Origin: Paratinospora sagittata | Taxonomy: Eukaryota > Streptophyta > Magnoliopsida > Ranunculales > Menispermaceae | Assembly (NCBI GenBank): GCA_035771175.1 | Contig: CM069594.1 | Span: forward strand, 17,207,670-17,271,669 | DNA: 64,000 nt | Direction: 5' to 3' | In this document: piece after piece, positions 53,401-56,989 of the stretch | Position numbering within the stretch: position 1 is the stretch's first letter | Layout: each line of letters opens with the position of its first letter | Made by a program: the position numbers and the translations under genes | Notes under the pieces: generated by a model | What the model saw: only the letters and a program-made list of their open reading frames with translations | Databases searched by the model: none | What the model was told of the DNA's origin: nothing

Positions 53401-55629
53401 TTGTGTAGATCAAAGGGGAAATCTCCACCTCAAGATGTGTTGCTGAAAGTCGAAAAGGAATTGACTTTGAAGGAAAAGGCTGAGAAAAGTTCTCTTTTCG
53501 TTTATAGCCTTGGCTTGGCTAAATTGCAGTGTTGCCTCTTGATGAATGGGCTTGTCTATGAGTCGACAGAGGTATATTATAGCTTTTTTGCAGCATACAA
53601 GTACTTTTTATTGTTGTTTTTTGTCTAATTTTAACTGTCCTTCATTTGGATAATCTAAAATGTGCTTGTTATAAAATTATAAAATTTTCTTCTGTTACTA
53701 CAGATCTTTGATGTCTATCGTAGGATTGCTTAATAATATACTGGTTTCAATTTGTTCTCTTTAGGATGCCTTGATAAATGCAATGAATGATGAGCTCCCA
53801 AGAATTCAAGAACAAGTTTATTATGGTCAAATAAATGCACGCACAAATGTTCTTGACAAATTTCTTTCTGAAAATGGCCATCATCGGTATAACCCACAGG
53901 TAAACTTGTAGATGGTTTTATTTTGAAATGCTCGGCTCTTGTTAAAATTTCAAATTTGATGTGGGGCTTATTTTGTACGTATTTGCATTTGAATTGTGTT
54001 GCTTATTCTTCTTTGTTTTGATATAGATCATTGGGGATGGAAAGTCTCAGAAGAGTTTTATATCTCTATCTTCATCATTTCTTGGGAGCGATTTTGTGTT
54101 GAAGGATATGAGTTACTTGCATTTCCCTGCAAGTAAGCCTACATTTTTTGAATTGGCTATTGTTGCACGTCATATTGTTTAGATTTATCTTGGCAATTGG
54201 CTCCTTAAATCCAACTCTTTTCCAGCTGTAGATGATTTGAAGCCGGTCACTCATCTTGTTTCTATTGATGTTACATCCATGAAAGGGATGAAGCTTCTCC
54301 GTGAAGGGATCCGTTACCTGGTTATTGGTTCATCCTAGTGATACTGATTCTTTTGTTAGTGTTTTCAGTTTTATGCCTCTTTTCTCCATCGTCTTCTCAT
54401 GCCAAATATTTGCTCTACAATGTAGATGGGAGAACCCAAAATAGCTCGTCTAGGTTTTCTATTTGGTGCTGATAGGAGTGCTCGGTCGTCTAGTTTTCTT
54501 TTCATAAGGGCCTTCGAATTCACTGTGGCATCATTTAGGTCAGTAACATCCTTGGGAGTTGTTTTGTCTATTTTCAGCACTCCAACAATTTGGATTAATT
54601 GTCATTTATTTTCATATATCCGAGTTTAATGACATCAATAAGTTCTTGATGTGTATTATGTTAGTGGTCTTAACAACTTTTTGTTTTCCTGCCCCATGCA
54701 GTCATAAGCAGAAGGTGTTGAACTTTTTGGATCAACTGTGCTCCGTTTTTGAGAAGGAATATATGTTTACATCTTTGGTGGATTCTGAAAGCACTGGGTC
54801 TTTTATAGAAATAGTTTGTGAATTGGCAAAGGCAAATGGGTTACCAAATGAGGACTACAAAGCTGCTCTTTCAAACTTTTCAATGGATTTATTGAAGAAT
54901 CATTTGGATAAGGTGTATATTTTCTTTTTAGCTTTGGATGCATGTTATCCCAAAGAATCCATTGGCATTATAATTTTTGTTTGAGATGCTTCTATATTGC
55001 ATTTCTTCGTGGTATCTTTATGGTCACCATAACTTAAAATCCTCTTGATTATTTAGCATAATGAAAGATCCTGATATGTTGTCTTTTCCCCTTTTCTTCC
55101 TTTTCCTTTTCTTTTCCTTTTCTTTTTTTCCTTCCTTTCTTTTCAGTTTTAACAATCACTTTACACTGTTACATGTTTTTGGACTTAGTTCAGTTCTTGG
55201 ATACGTTGCTAATTTTCATATTTAGTTGCAATTAGAGGGTACTTGTCTCAAAATTGATTTCAAATGTCATACAGGTATCAAATTTTCTTTATGGCCAGTT
55301 GGGGCTTGATTCTGGTGTCAGTGCAGTCATTACTAATGGAAGGGTGAGCCTTTATGTTGTGATTGTGATAAGTCATATTTATATGGAAGTTTTATATAAT
55401 AATTTATGAGGTTGAGTGTTTGGAAATATCTTGTCTTCGGTTGACCTAAGGGAAGATTTCTTTTAAATTTTGACTCATGACAGCTAATGGTTCCTATTGA
55501 CGGAAGCCCCTTTCTGAGTCATGATCTTAGCCTTCTAGAATCTGTGGAATTTGAGCAAAGGATAAAGCATATAGTGGAAATTATTGAAGAAGTGGAGTGG
55601 CAGGATATAGATCCTGATTCTCTGACGAG
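2232..55629 (+). CDS. UGGT: UDP-glucose:glycoprotein glucosyltransferase, 5' part (22 exons)
   Basis: UGGT sits in the ER lumen and adds one glucose from UDP-glucose to N-glycans of incompletely folded glycoproteins, returning them to calnexin/calreticulin. Exons joined: 2232-2407, 7184-7627, 7754-7907, 14429-14600, 16831-16904, 18161-18257, 18378-18490, 19149-19264, 28708-28765, 33905-34057, 34167-34265, 34367-34534, 42078-42146, 48389-48477, 53409-53571, 53765-53899, 54027-54132, 54226-54320, 54426-54538, 54702-54912, 55275-55343, 55484-55629. They total 3,020 nt (about 1,006 residues), with matching phases at all 21 junctions and no internal stop. A hydrophobic signal peptide covers residues ~10-33. 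Segments matching plant UGGT as I remember it include [65 protein letters not shown] and [13 protein letters not shown]. Plant UGGT is ~1,600 residues, so about 60% is present; the GT24 catalytic domain lies beyond the window. The open frame suggests a live gene. The family call is very secure; single splice sites are inferred. Confidence 0.95.
4130..4440 (-). mobile_element. LINE 3' fragment (zf-RVT)
   Basis: Reading the minus strand gives CCLCKQ, then [16 protein letters not shown]: the C-x2-C...H-x4-C zinc-binding tail (zf-RVT) found after the reverse transcriptase of plant L1-type LINEs. The frame is broken. No poly(A) tail is clear at its left edge. Confidence 0.65.
4453..4900 (-). mobile_element. 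LINE 3' end with poly(A) tail
   Basis: A T15 run (about 4454-4468) followed by GAGAAGAAAC is the reversed poly(A) and conserved 3' end of this LINE family. Minus strand 4898-4635 encodes [17 protein letters not shown] and [12 protein letters not shown], the zf-RVT tail and the [13 protein letters not shown] motif. Confidence 0.8.
5270..5470 (-). mobile_element. LINE fragment
   Basis: Minus strand encodes [20 protein letters not shown], aligning with [16 protein letters not shown] of the other LINE copies, just upstream of the zf-RVT. It is probably the same insertion as 4453-4900, separated by about 370 nt of unrecognised sequence. Confidence 0.6.
6104..6440. repeat. Degenerate ~130-bp tandem array
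   Basis: Three imperfect copies share CCCCTTGTCC...TTGATAACAC and GATTNAGTGGGTTGATGT. Anchors lie at 6106, 6198 and 6328, so the period is 130 bp between copies 2 and 3, with copy 1 shortened to about 91 bp. Confidence 0.6.
6543..7050 (-). mobile_element. LINE 3' end
   Basis: A poly-T run at ~6545 followed by GAGCGGAAATAAGG marks the reversed 3' end. Minus strand 6982-6776 encodes [13 protein letters not shown], the C-terminal LINE motif. It sits just upstream of the exon 2 acceptor. Confidence 0.7.
7184..7627 (+). CDS. UGGT: UGGT exon 2 (first thioredoxin-like domain)
   Basis: Preceded by TTAACAG. Encodes [14 protein letters not shown], the conserved [17 protein letters not shown] and [14 protein letters not shown]. 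It carries an acidic stretch of roughly 30 residues before CCWVD that seems longer than in the Arabidopsis protein as I remember it. The donor is GTTGTA at 7628. Confidence 0.93.
7754..7907 (+). CDS. UGGT: UGGT exon 3
   Basis: Acceptor TTGGCAG. Encodes [17 protein letters not shown] and [17 protein letters not shown], strongly conserved in plant UGGT. Ends at a codon boundary before a consensus GTAAGT donor. Confidence 0.95.
9167..9553. mobile_element. hAT-type MITE, family A, with perfect 8-bp TSD
   Basis: The left end CTATGTTACTCAGACTC and right end TAGTCTAGGTACCATAG form terminal inverted repeats (about 13 of 17 match). The element is flanked by a perfect 8-bp duplication GATTTCAT at 9159-9166 and 9554-9561. 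An 8-bp duplication fits the hAT superfamily. 387 bp, no transposase. A second copy lies at 39104-39449. Confidence 0.85.
10369..11340 (-). mobile_element. LINE 3' fragment
   Basis: A T15 run and GGACAAGAAAC mark the reversed 3' end. Minus-strand frames encode [17 protein letters not shown] (zf-RVT) and [14 protein letters not shown], then upstream [17 protein letters not shown]. Frames are interrupted, so the copy is dead. Confidence 0.8.
11705..12500 (-). mobile_element. LINE 3' fragment
   Basis: TTATGAGAAGAAAC near 11707 resembles the family 3' end with a lost poly(A). Minus strand carries a zf-RVT-like block (C-x-LC...[10 protein letters not shown]) near 12140-12220 and a C-terminal segment at 12122-11910. 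Heavily decayed. Confidence 0.6.
12720..12930 (+). mobile_element. Possible LINE 3' UTR remnants
   Basis: GAGTGGCTCCTTGTACTTCC, then CCTAATAAAAT and an A10 run (about 12816-12825), followed by a similar TACTTATTTTATTAATAT...AGTTTCTTATAAAGC stretch. They resemble + strand LINE 3' ends but contain no diagnostic coding sequence. Confidence 0.35.
13320..13560 (+). mobile_element. LINE C-terminal fragment
   Basis: + strand frames encode [11 protein letters not shown] and [16 protein letters not shown], then LRGWDTLL, matching the WKERN...[14 protein letters not shown]-terminus of the other LINE copies. Stops and frameshifts are present. Confidence 0.6.
14429..14600 (+). CDS. UGGT: UGGT exon 4
   Basis: Acceptor GCTTGTAG. 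Encodes [16 protein letters not shown] and [21 protein letters not shown], near-identical to other plant UGGTs. The donor is GTTAGA at 14601. Confidence 0.94.
14601..16830 (+). other. UGGT intron 4
   Basis: A 2.2-kb intron. T-rich tracts at 14890-14960 and 15532-15545, a probable SINE at 16150-16350, otherwise nothing recognised. Confidence 0.7.
16150..16350 (+). mobile_element. Probable tRNA-derived SINE
   Basis: TGATGGCTGGGAACGTGCC resembles a Pol III A box, and AGTTCGAACCC (16203-16213) about 35 nt later is a good B box. A moderately GC-rich body and an A-rich 3' end (AATTAAAAATAGAAAAAA) follow. No clear target duplication was found. Confidence 0.5.
16831..16904 (+). CDS. UGGT: UGGT exon 5
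   Basis: Acceptor AATTGCAG. Encodes [20 protein letters not shown] followed by FSKIL. The donor is GTTGGT at 16905, set by the join to ERKPEM in exon 6. Confidence 0.93.
16905..18160 (+). other. UGGT intron 5
   Basis: A 1.26-kb intron with a 33-bp tandem duplication at 17075-17140 and otherwise unrecognised AT-rich DNA. Confidence 0.7.
17075..17140. repeat. Two perfect 33-bp tandem copies
   Basis: The unit beginning TTTTTTACCAAATCTCATAT and ending TTCATCCATGC is repeated at 17075-17107 and 17108-17140 with no difference, so it is recent. Confidence 0.9.
18161..18257 (+). CDS. UGGT: UGGT exon 6
   Basis: Acceptor TGAGCAG. Encodes [18 protein letters not shown] and [14 protein letters not shown]. 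The donor is GTATTT at 18258, phase 1. Confidence 0.94.
18378..18490 (+). CDS. UGGT: UGGT exon 7
   Basis: Acceptor CTTGCAG. Encodes [18 protein letters not shown] then [20 protein letters not shown], a hallmark conserved block of the family. The donor is GTATCA. Confidence 0.95.
18491..19148 (+). other. UGGT intron 7
   Basis: A 658-nt intron with a (TA)n tract at 18511-18531. 18720-18850 has several TTCGAA/TCGAAT-type words loosely like the hAT subterminal repeats at 20824. No defined element. Confidence 0.6.
18511..18531. repeat. (TA)n microsatellite
   Basis: About ten TA units just after the exon 7 donor. Confidence 0.9.
19149..19264 (+). CDS. UGGT: UGGT exon 8
   Basis: Acceptor TTTGCAG. 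Encodes [20 protein letters not shown] and [16 protein letters not shown]; the last Met codon is split across the 9.4-kb intron 8. The donor is GTAAGA. Confidence 0.94.
19477..19660. repeat. Two tandem 92-bp copies
   Basis: Units 19477-19568 and 19569-19660 both run from GCCATGAAGCTATGC to AATAAATTAATAGCAT and differ at only a few bases. This is a local duplication just inside intron 8. Confidence 0.9.
20340..20823 (+). mobile_element. LINE reverse transcriptase piece, left half of a split LINE
   Basis: The + strand encodes [13 protein letters not shown] RT sequence, [20 protein letters not shown] and the catalytic [11 protein letters not shown] (20566-20598), then a decayed [12 protein letters not shown] and FWDDP. 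The LINE stops at 20823, where a hAT element starts. The matching 3' half of a LINE in the same orientation begins at 25895, lacking about 50 residues of the expected overlap. Confidence 0.85.
20824..21355. mobile_element. Truncated hAT element, family B (copy 1)
   Basis: Starts with CAAGGACTAAAAATTAGC right after LINE sequence and continues with many TTCGAC/TTCGAT words. It is nearly identical to the reverse complement of the right part of the complete element at 50016-50929. Homology stops near AACAACACAATTC at about 21355, so the far terminus is lost. No transposase. Confidence 0.85.
21356..22066. other. Junction DNA, possibly pararetroviral intergenic region
   Basis: No coding signal. 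It lies just downstream, in minus-strand terms, of the viroplasmin-like frame and holds the TATA-like box at 21765-21774. Near 21884-21970 the words GACAAAATRATCATAACACG...ACATGCAACT occur twice as a short direct repeat. Confidence 0.45.
21765..21774 (-). promoter_or_regulatory. TATA-like box, possible pararetroviral promoter remnant
   Basis: CTATAAATAG on the minus strand, roughly 300 nt downstream of the minus-strand viroplasmin-like frame. In caulimovirids with a separate transactivator ORF, the genomic RNA promoter follows that ORF, so position and orientation fit. This is inference from position only. Confidence 0.35.
22067..23390 (-). pseudogene. Caulimovirid viroplasmin/transactivator-like frame, broken
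   Basis: Minus-strand segments at 23174-22890, 22879-22592 and 22306-22067 are separated by stops and frameshifts. Upstream, at about 23385-23170, a frame resembles the viroplasmin (Cauli_VI) fold: an aromatic-Val start, then [14 protein letters not shown] and [14 protein letters not shown], with a frameshift inside the first strand. The rest has a coiled coil ([19 protein letters not shown]), a Cys-rich patch and an acidic C-terminus. In caulimoviruses this protein forms inclusion bodies and aids polycistronic translation. Viroplasmin domains also occur in eukaryotic RNase H1, but the adjoining viral genes favour a virus origin. It is inverted relative to the coat/RT genes. Confidence 0.6.
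23460..23720 (+). pseudogene. Coiled-coil segment of the endogenous pararetrovirus
   Basis: A + strand frame rich in Asn, Leu, Ile and Glu with heptad-like spacing ([19 protein letters not shown]) ends in a stop near 23715. It sits directly before the coat-like frame. The exact viral gene is not identified; coiled coils of this sort occur in virion-associated or N-terminal coat regions. Confidence 0.4.
24012..24692 (+). pseudogene. Caulimovirid coat protein-like frame
   Basis: A 226-residue open stretch. The N-terminal half has [20 protein letters not shown]. The middle holds [13 protein letters not shown], the gag/coat-like helical pattern of caulimovirid coat proteins. The C-terminus is a very Lys/Arg-rich nucleic acid-binding tail. 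A stop at 24690-24692 separates it from the zinc knuckle that should follow in frame. Base composition is very A-rich, unlike the host exons. A Ty3-gypsy gag is an alternative, but the neighbouring viroplasmin-like frame favours a pararetrovirus. Confidence 0.6.
24710..24751 (+). pseudogene. Degenerate CCHC zinc knuckle
   Basis: Reads [14 protein letters not shown]. This is the C-x2-C-x4-H-x4-C knuckle of viral coat proteins with the second Cys replaced by Arg, which would abolish zinc binding. It lies shortly after the premature stop of the coat-like frame and is followed by an acidic stretch (24780-24980). Confidence 0.65.
25030..25894 (+). pseudogene. Caulimovirid protease and start of reverse transcriptase, truncated
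   Basis: VDTEAN at about 25043-25060 is a decayed aspartic protease active site (D-T/S-G/A). About 700 nt on, a spacer leads into an RT N-terminus with [12 protein letters not shown] and [11 protein letters not shown] (about 25770-25865), motifs shared by caulimovirid RTs. Stops occur within the region. The RT ends after ~50 residues at about 25894, where LINE sequence begins abruptly. The catalytic YxDD and RNase H are absent, so the copy is non-functional. Confidence 0.7.
25895..27225 (+). mobile_element. LINE 3' half with poly(A) tail
   Basis: The + strand encodes [20 protein letters not shown] and [20 protein letters not shown]. After a frame change come [16 protein letters not shown] and the zf-RVT tail ([20 protein letters not shown]). 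The C-terminal [12 protein letters not shown]...LGEWLRGW ends near 27124. The 3' UTR ends in TTTCTTGTAAAAAAAAAG (about 27200-27220). It continues the family seen at 20340-20823. Confidence 0.85.
27226..28707 (+). other. 3' part of intron 8, no element recognised
   Basis: AT-rich DNA with a short (CA)n tract at 27804-27818. Nothing else recognised. Confidence 0.6.
28708..28765 (+). CDS. UGGT: UGGT exon 9
   Basis: A 58-nt exon. The acceptor TTCTAG gives the final G of the split Met codon, then [19 protein letters not shown]. The donor is GTGACT. It is too short to stand out as an open frame; homology and phase identify it. Confidence 0.92.
29276..29890. mobile_element. Non-autonomous element with ~50-bp terminal inverted repeats
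   Basis: The left arm (29280-29325) reads AATGTAACAAATACC then AAAAAATGTCACTCC. The right arm (29828-29889) carries the complements, GGAGTGACATTTTTTT and GGGGTATTTGTGACATT. The repeats match over about 50 bp with a small indel. Inside are a perfect 12-bp hairpin (29398-29409 with 29422-29433) and a CCT microsatellite. No transposase. A Mutator-like or foldback origin is possible; no clear target duplication was found. Confidence 0.6.
29658..29686. repeat. (CCT)n with poly-C
   Basis: CCCCCCCC followed by seven CTC units, inside the inverted-repeat element. Confidence 0.85.
32513..32789 (-). mobile_element. tRNA-derived SINE with 17-bp TSD
   Basis: On the minus strand the element starts at 32789 with GCCAACGGGGTGTTGGTCC, has an A box-like TGGTCCAATGGTTAGC, a B box-like AGTTCGAGTTTGC and an A-rich end near 32515-32550. 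Flanking AATGTGCAATCTTATAT (32496-32512) and AATGTGCAATTTTATAT (32790-32806) form a 17-bp target duplication with one mismatch. Length ~277 bp, apparently full length. Confidence 0.8.
33141..33285 (+). mobile_element. Au-like SINE with 15-bp TSD
   Basis: TGGCGCAACGGTTGAGG, GTGACGTGAAGGTCATGGGT, GTAAGGTCTCATG and GGAGCCTTGTGCATTGG follow the order of the widespread angiosperm Au SINE. The B box is decayed. Flanks CTGTTATTAGGTCTA (33126-33140) and CTGTTATTAAGCCTA (33286-33300) are a 15-bp duplication with two mismatches. Confidence 0.85.
33905..34057 (+). CDS. UGGT: UGGT exon 10
   Basis: Acceptor TTTTCAG. Encodes [36 protein letters not shown] and [11 protein letters not shown]. 51 codons, donor GTATGT. 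Confidence 0.95.
34167..34265 (+). CDS. UGGT: UGGT exon 11 (ends at a GC donor)
   Basis: Acceptor TTTGTAG. Encodes [20 protein letters not shown] then [12 protein letters not shown]. The phase-compatible donor is GCAAGT at 34266, a GC-AG intron; the nearby GT at 34270-34271 would break the frame. Confidence 0.93.
34266..34366 (+). other. UGGT intron 11, GC-AG type
   Basis: A 101-nt intron beginning GCAAGT and ending TTGCAG. The flanking exons are both whole-codon length and conserved (TCGLE, ALDTII), so the GC donor is required to keep the frame. Confidence 0.8.
34367..34534 (+). CDS. UGGT: UGGT exon 12
   Basis: Acceptor GTTGCAG. Encodes [20 protein letters not shown] then [18 protein letters not shown] and an acidic loop. 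56 codons, donor GTAATG. Confidence 0.94.
35608..36060 (-). mobile_element. LINE 3' end with poly(A) tail
   Basis: A T14 run followed by GACAAGAAAC is the reversed 3' end. Minus strand 36059-35694 encodes [18 protein letters not shown] (zf-RVT tail), [13 protein letters not shown] and [11 protein letters not shown]. Confidence 0.85.
36255..36690 (+). repeat. LTR A of an inverted LTR pair
   Basis: Runs from GACATAAGCTAGATTATAGA to ATTGATTCATATA. It matches the reverse complement of 38000-38890 (LTR B, after removing the MITE) along its whole length, for example GTGTATTAGAAAGT, TTTCTAAGTTGTTT and GGAGTTAT..ATATAAAGAGC. TATATAAAGAG is a plausible LTR TATA box. No primer-binding site is preserved after it. 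Confidence 0.7.
36896..37590. repeat. Possible non-autonomous element with GC-rich ends
   Basis: Left AAGGCGCCAGGCGTAC (about 36900) and right GTATGCCTGAGCGTGCTTT (about 37562-37580) are imperfect inverted repeats. The ends, rich in AGGCG/GCCTC words, contrast with an AT-rich centre. No target duplication is seen. Confidence 0.35.
37600..37999 (-). mobile_element. LTR retrotransposon leader with PBS-like site
   Basis: Directly next to LTR B, the minus strand reads TGGTATCAATGCC (about 37983-37995), close to the TGGTATCAGAGC primer-binding site for initiator tRNA-Met. The following ~400 nt would be the untranslated leader or gag start; no clear gag homology is seen. Confidence 0.45.
38000..38890 (-). 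repeat. LTR B, split by a MITE
   Basis: On the minus strand, 38890-38655 and 38222-38000 together align with LTR A. Its minus-strand end is followed by the PBS-like site. LTR A and LTR B point away from each other in opposite orientation, not as a normal direct pair. Confidence 0.7.
38223..38654. mobile_element. hAT-type MITE inside LTR B
   Basis: Left TAGGGGTGGCAAAA and right TTTTGCCACCCTTA are 14-bp terminal inverted repeats with one mismatch. This is the common plant TAGGGGTGNCAAA class. Comparison with LTR A shows the LTR is interrupted exactly here. A 5-of-8 flank match suggests a degraded 8-bp duplication. Confidence 0.75.
39104..39449. mobile_element. hAT-type MITE, family A, copy 2
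   Basis: Left CTATGTTACCTGGACTC and right GAGTCCGGGTAACATAG are 17-bp terminal inverted repeats with one mismatch. Flanks CAGTTAAT (39096-39103) and CTGTTAAT (39450-39457) are an 8-bp duplication with one mismatch. Same family as 9167-9553. Confidence 0.85.
42078..42146 (+). CDS. UGGT: UGGT exon 13
   Basis: A 69-nt exon after TTTGCAG. Encodes [20 protein letters not shown] then LSN, matching the conserved block of plant UGGT. The donor is GTGAGT. Confidence 0.93.
43400..43890 (-). mobile_element. Decayed LINE fragment
   Basis: Minus strand 43882-43694 encodes [18 protein letters not shown] and LPIHPL, resembling the GDGRSISFWHDPW...LPIDS region between RT and zf-RVT in plant LINEs. Heavily decayed. 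Confidence 0.45.
44130..44400 (+). mobile_element. LINE 3' end with poly(A) tail
   Basis: The + strand encodes [20 protein letters not shown] and [11 protein letters not shown]. The 3' end TTTAGTTTCTTTTT followed by an A11 run (about 44388-44399) matches the tail of the LINE at 61190-61840. Confidence 0.8.
44773..44801. repeat. Perfect 10-bp hairpin
   Basis: TTCATCCTCT (44773-44782) and AGAGGATGAA (44792-44801) with a 9-nt loop. It could be the centre of a small foldback element; outer ends were not found. Confidence 0.6.
45936..46049. repeat. Two tandem 57-bp copies
   Basis: Units 45936-45992 and 45993-46049 share AATTATAATTGATGAYTAAT and GGAATAAAAAATTGACAT, with a few substitutions. Confidence 0.85.
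47861..47962. repeat. Two tandem 51-bp copies
   Basis: Units starting at 47861 and 47912 share GTATTCTTTAGGATCAAGT and AGTGGA with few differences. Confidence 0.85.
48389..48477 (+). CDS. UGGT: UGGT exon 14
   Basis: Acceptor TTGGCAG. Encodes [20 protein letters not shown] then [10 protein letters not shown], ending in phase 2 at GTATGT. A LINE is inserted about 50 nt into the following intron. Confidence 0.92.
48527..53285 (-). mobile_element. Most complete LINE (endonuclease, RT, zf-RVT), 5'-truncated, with TSD
   Basis: The LINE reads right to left. The endonuclease, from 53285, has [10 protein letters not shown] and VTSDHKPI (GDFN and SDH motifs). A linker has [16 protein letters not shown]. 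The RT has [11 protein letters not shown] and [19 protein letters not shown]. An RT segment keeps [13 protein letters not shown], so the Y/FADD catalytic centre reads YMGD. Then come [12 protein letters not shown], the hAT insertion, WKWLWR-type sequence, a zf-RVT-like tail, [14 protein letters not shown], and a poly(A) tail seen as T's at about 48532-48544. Flanks AAGCAGTTGATATTC (48512-48526) and AAGTAGTTGATATTC (53286-53300) are a 15-bp target duplication. ORF1 and the endonuclease start are missing. Stops split the frame: a dead copy. Confidence 0.9.
50016..50929. mobile_element. Complete hAT element, family B (copy 2), with 8-bp TSD
   Basis: A 914-bp element beginning CAAGGTACGAAACTTCG and ending TTAGTCCTTG, so its termini are inverted CAAGG...CCTTG, fitting the hAT end pattern. 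A perfect 8-bp duplication ATTTTCTC flanks it (50008-50015, 50930-50937). Removing the element and one duplication restores the LINE reading frame across the site. Subterminal regions are packed with TTCGAC/TCGAA words, like transposase-binding repeats. No transposase, so it is non-autonomous. Confidence 0.9.
53409..53571 (+). CDS. UGGT: UGGT exon 15
   Basis: Acceptor TTGTGTAG. Encodes [40 protein letters not shown] and YESTE. The donor is GTATAT. Confidence 0.94.
53765..53899 (+). CDS. UGGT: UGGT exon 16
   Basis: Acceptor CTTTAG. Encodes [20 protein letters not shown] then [18 protein letters not shown], strongly conserved. 45 codons, donor GTAAAC. Confidence 0.95.
54027..54132 (+). CDS. 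UGGT: UGGT exon 17
   Basis: Acceptor GATATAG. Encodes [20 protein letters not shown] then [14 protein letters not shown]. The donor is GTAAGC, phase 1. Confidence 0.93.
54226..54320 (+). CDS. UGGT: UGGT exon 18
   Basis: Acceptor TTCCAG. Encodes [20 protein letters not shown] then [11 protein letters not shown]. The donor GTTATT at 54321 is chosen because it joins RYL to [10 protein letters not shown], matching RYLIGGSKSARLG in Arabidopsis as I remember it; reading on would hit TAG within five codons. Confidence 0.92.
54426..54538 (+). CDS. UGGT: UGGT exon 19
   Basis: Acceptor AATGTAG. Encodes [20 protein letters not shown] then [15 protein letters not shown]. The donor is GTCAGT at 54539, phase 2. 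Confidence 0.92.
54702..54912 (+). CDS. UGGT: UGGT exon 20
   Basis: Acceptor CATGCAG. Encodes [31 protein letters not shown] helices and LLKNHLDK. 211 nt, donor GTGTAT. Confidence 0.93.
54913..55274 (+). other. UGGT intron 20
   Basis: A 362-nt intron with a long CTTTTCC-type pyrimidine tract at 55085-55142 and no element. Confidence 0.8.
55275..55343 (+). CDS. UGGT: UGGT exon 21
   Basis: Acceptor CATACAG. Encodes [20 protein letters not shown] then NGR. 69 nt, donor GTGAGC. Confidence 0.93.
55484..55629 (+). CDS. UGGT: UGGT exon 22 (last exon in the window)
   Basis: Acceptor CATGACAG. Encodes [40 protein letters not shown] and IDPDSLT, ending in phase 2 at GTTTGT (55630). The next expected exon, starting with the KYFSDVFMFVSS-like block, is not seen anywhere to the right edge. 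Confidence 0.93.
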
Positions 55630-56370
55630 GTTTGTTATGGTTCTACTATTTCACATATTTTCTTGCTGTTGTAGTTGTACTTGTTCTTATAAAGTAAATA
55701 GTTGATACAAGGTTTCACAAATCATTATTTTGTTTTATTGTCATTTTCTAGTAATAAGAACATGAATATTGGTGTTATCATAAAGCCTTATCTGGAACAT
55801 TTTTCAATAGCTCTATGAAATTTGTTCTACTTTCCCAGATCCTTCACCTGTGTATGACATTATTCTATATTGGCTGTCAGCTTGTTGCAATTTTCTGTTT
55901 TCGTCTGGACCTGGGACTATAATGACTATCGCATAGGTGTAGATTGGGCCGTCATCTCGACTTTTAGAAGTGCTTGGAAGGTTACTAGATGAGTAGCATA
56001 GGCTTGTTTGAAAATTGGAAAAAATTTAGGATTCTTTCATATTTATGTCCAGAAATAGCAGGGAGATATCGTCCATTTCATCCTTCTTTATATATAGATT
56101 ATTAGATATATATATATATATTTTCAAACAAATACGTAAGAAAAATTCTAGAAACACTTACTTTTTTATTTTTATTTTTCTAGAATCATTTGCTTATTTT
56201 AAAACTCCATGTTTTATTTAAAAATTAGAGCATAAATGAAAATGATTATTCCACTTTTCAAAATTATGAACATGTTTTAATGTTGGAATTGTCATCTCTT
56301 TAGATTTTAAGTTGAAATTGTATCATTTATTATGTTTGGAAAACTTACCTTAGGACATGATGCAGTGTTG

Positions 56371-56468
56371 GTACTCTGTAGATATAGTCATCATCATTTT
56401 CTAGTTATGTCGTCAAAGAATCCACTTAACGTACTCTGTAGATATAGTCATCATCATTTTCTAGTTAT
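56371..56468. repeat. 38-bp direct repeat with 22-bp spacer
   Basis: GTACTCTGTAGATATAGTCA through CTAGTTAT is repeated perfectly at 56371-56408 and 56431-56468. Confidence 0.9.
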
Positions 56469-56989
56469 ATAACTTAATAATGTGATAATTTCTCGTAGAA
56501 TTTTATATGTTTTGGTTTGTCCTTCCTTTAATATTTCCACCTATTCGTATTTGACATTTTGATTTTGGCTAAGAAATTTTAATTTGGGAGTGAATTGTAT
56601 TTATGGTGCCACTATATGCAATTTCAAGGAAATCTGCAAAAGTATCACATTGATTATATGGAGATGACATTTTGATTTCTAATGAGGCTTAGGGTCTTTT
56701 TTATTAGAGATTTGTCAAGTTCACTAGGCAGGGAAAATCTTTTTGGTATTTTGCCGGCACAAATCTTGTCCAGTTAAGGGGTCAAGGAAAATTTTTCTAC
56801 CTTGGGCATAAAAAGTGAAAAAAAAAAAAAACATAGGCACACCAATAGATACAAACATACATTCAATGAGTACATTTGAATCTTATGAATTATTACTCCT
56901 ACGTTAGATATGGATCGTAGTTCATAAGTTCATTATCATTTATTTTGGGCGAGTAGAAACAATGTGATTAGTGTCATTACCAATGAGAC

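Larger units (their letters stand above)
48478..53408 (+). other. UGGT intron 14
   Basis: A 4.9-kb intron made almost wholly of one LINE (48527-53285) carrying a hAT element. Without them the intron would be about 170 nt, the usual plant size. Confidence 0.85.

Noticed and set aside
55740..55820. Possible next UGGT exon after TTTTCTAG at ~55751
   Set aside because: It gives SNKNMNIGVIIKPYLEHF followed by a stop and does not match the conserved KYFSDVFMFVSS-like block; no donor fits.
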